Assembly: GCA_009767595.1 (NCBI GenBank)
Contig: VSDK01021871.1
Location: 958,693 to 1,022,692 of the forward strand
Origin: Symbiodinium kawagutii
Taxonomy: Eukaryota > Sar > Dinophyceae > Suessiales > Symbiodiniaceae
Direction of reading: 5' to 3'
Length of the DNA stretch: 64,000 nucleotides
Positions 44,977 to 64,000 of this stretch are shown here, one piece after another. How positions within the stretch are numbered: position 1 is the first letter of the stretch; each line of letters begins with the position of its first letter. The notes under the pieces were generated by a model. The model worked only from the letters and a program-made list of their open reading frames with translations, had not been told where the DNA came from and ran no database searches. Both the position numbers and the translations under genes were made by a program.

Positions 44977-44985
44977 ATTGGCTCA
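44970..44985 (+). promoter_or_regulatory. Possible relict spliced-leader sequence upstream of the helicase gene
   Basis: TAGCCATATTGGCTCA matches 15 of 16 bases of TAGCCATTTTGGCTCA, the central part of the dinoflagellate spliced leader. It is on the + strand, 166 bp before the putative helicase start. Caution: ATAGCCATAT is also the terminal sequence of the MITE-like family C found elsewhere in this window. Confidence 0.5.
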
Positions 44986-45150
44986 CAAAAAACATGATCA
45001 AGAGCGAACTCCAAAACAAATCAAAACGAGTTGAAGAGTGAGTTCAACAACCAGGCACGTCTTATGAAAGTGATCTACTTATAGCCTAAAGGCCTAAAGC
45101 TTTAGCAAACAAAAATCAGCCCTTTTCTTTGCTTTGCCACCTTGGCAGCC

Positions 45151-63514
<18,364 letters not shown>

Positions 63515-64000
63515 GCCTGGCAATTAATTTGGGGAAAGATTGATGAAAGATGGGACCAACTTATAACGTTTGGGGGCCCCACCTTGTGAGCGCCCAGGGA
63601 AGTTCAGAACTTCAGGGAAGGATTGATGAGCAATGCCAAGTGAAGTTCACACATTTGTTGAGTTGTTCTTCTTGATGTTGGTCCTTTATTGGCCAAATAA
63701 AGAGCTTTGCAAACCAAGTCAAACTTTCCAACTCTATTTGTTGGCATCCCTGAATTCAGACGACATGTTCACAGATAAAAAATGTTCATCAGAGAAAAAT
63801 AAGATCGGTCCTCGGCAAAAATCGATGGTTTGAGCAGCACGAGTCGGTGATTGTGCCAGTAGAGATTCGGAACTCTCTCCCAAGAACATGTTCATGTGGT
63901 TTCCACCAAAGAATGGCCATGCCATCCGAGAGTCCCCCGGCATCCACGAGGTACTTTTAGCCTACGGGAGGTATTTAATCGAGTCGGTTGGCAGTTATAG
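63515..64000. other. Downstream end of window
   Basis: Presumably intronic to the helicase gene. Open stretches on both strands, but none matches the expected helicase C-terminus. Confidence 0.5.

Larger units (their letters stand above)
38395..45150. other. Region between the FAD oxidoreductase and helicase genes
   Basis: Contains MITE-like elements of families A, B, C, D and F, runs of ATCCACC near 40.5-40.9 kb, palindromic ATAATGGTATAAT sequence near 41.4-41.7 kb, and the listed exon-like segments. No complete gene recognised. Confidence 0.5.

Overview
The window looks like nuclear DNA of a dinoflagellate with a very intron-rich genome. The reasons are: coding sequence is broken into exons of 25-170 bp scattered over tens of kb; introns use GT, GC and GA donors with AG acceptors that are nearly always followed by G; short repeats flank many introns; several MITE-like families with terminal inverted repeats lie inside introns; trinucleotide arrays are long; and there are spliced-leader-like remnants. 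A Polarella-type genome would fit, but this is inference and I could not test it. There is no prokaryotic operon structure, tRNA, rRNA or CRISPR array that I can support.

Layout. 1-18.1 kb: AT-rich, repeat-laden DNA (strings of AACCA/TGGTT) with scattered GC-rich exon-like segments, mostly readable on +, that I cannot assign to a family. 18.1-38.4 kb: a + strand gene for a renalase-like, plant-type FAD-dependent oxidoreductase. I traced 14 exons by reading frame, splice phase and family motifs, from the N-terminal GGGVAGL dinucleotide-binding motif to a stop codon after the C-terminal FAD motif. Between its fourth and fifth exons lies an intact intronless 550-codon + strand gene (24,732-26,384) for a multipass membrane protein with a PAS-like region, preceded by a weak spliced-leader-like sequence. 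The intron before it carries a 1.5 kb minisatellite and a 40-bp tandem array. 38.4-45.1 kb: intergenic or unassigned, with MITE-like repeats and a few exon-like pieces. 45.15 kb to the end: a + strand DEAD-box RNA helicase gene (DDX5/Dbp2 type) with 19 traced exons that hold all the usual helicase motifs in order; it runs off the window.

The three recognised genes do not form a pathway. The main interest is genome architecture: two ordinary genes, about 385 and more than 494 codons, stretched over 18-20 kb by introns that look transposon-derived, and one intronless gene nested inside one of those introns. All exon junctions are my own phase-consistent reconstruction from sequence and remembered family motifs; no alignment or RNA data were available.

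[Note on form: the original answer gave no confidence values; the 0.5 on every feature is a placeholder required by the schema, not an estimate.]
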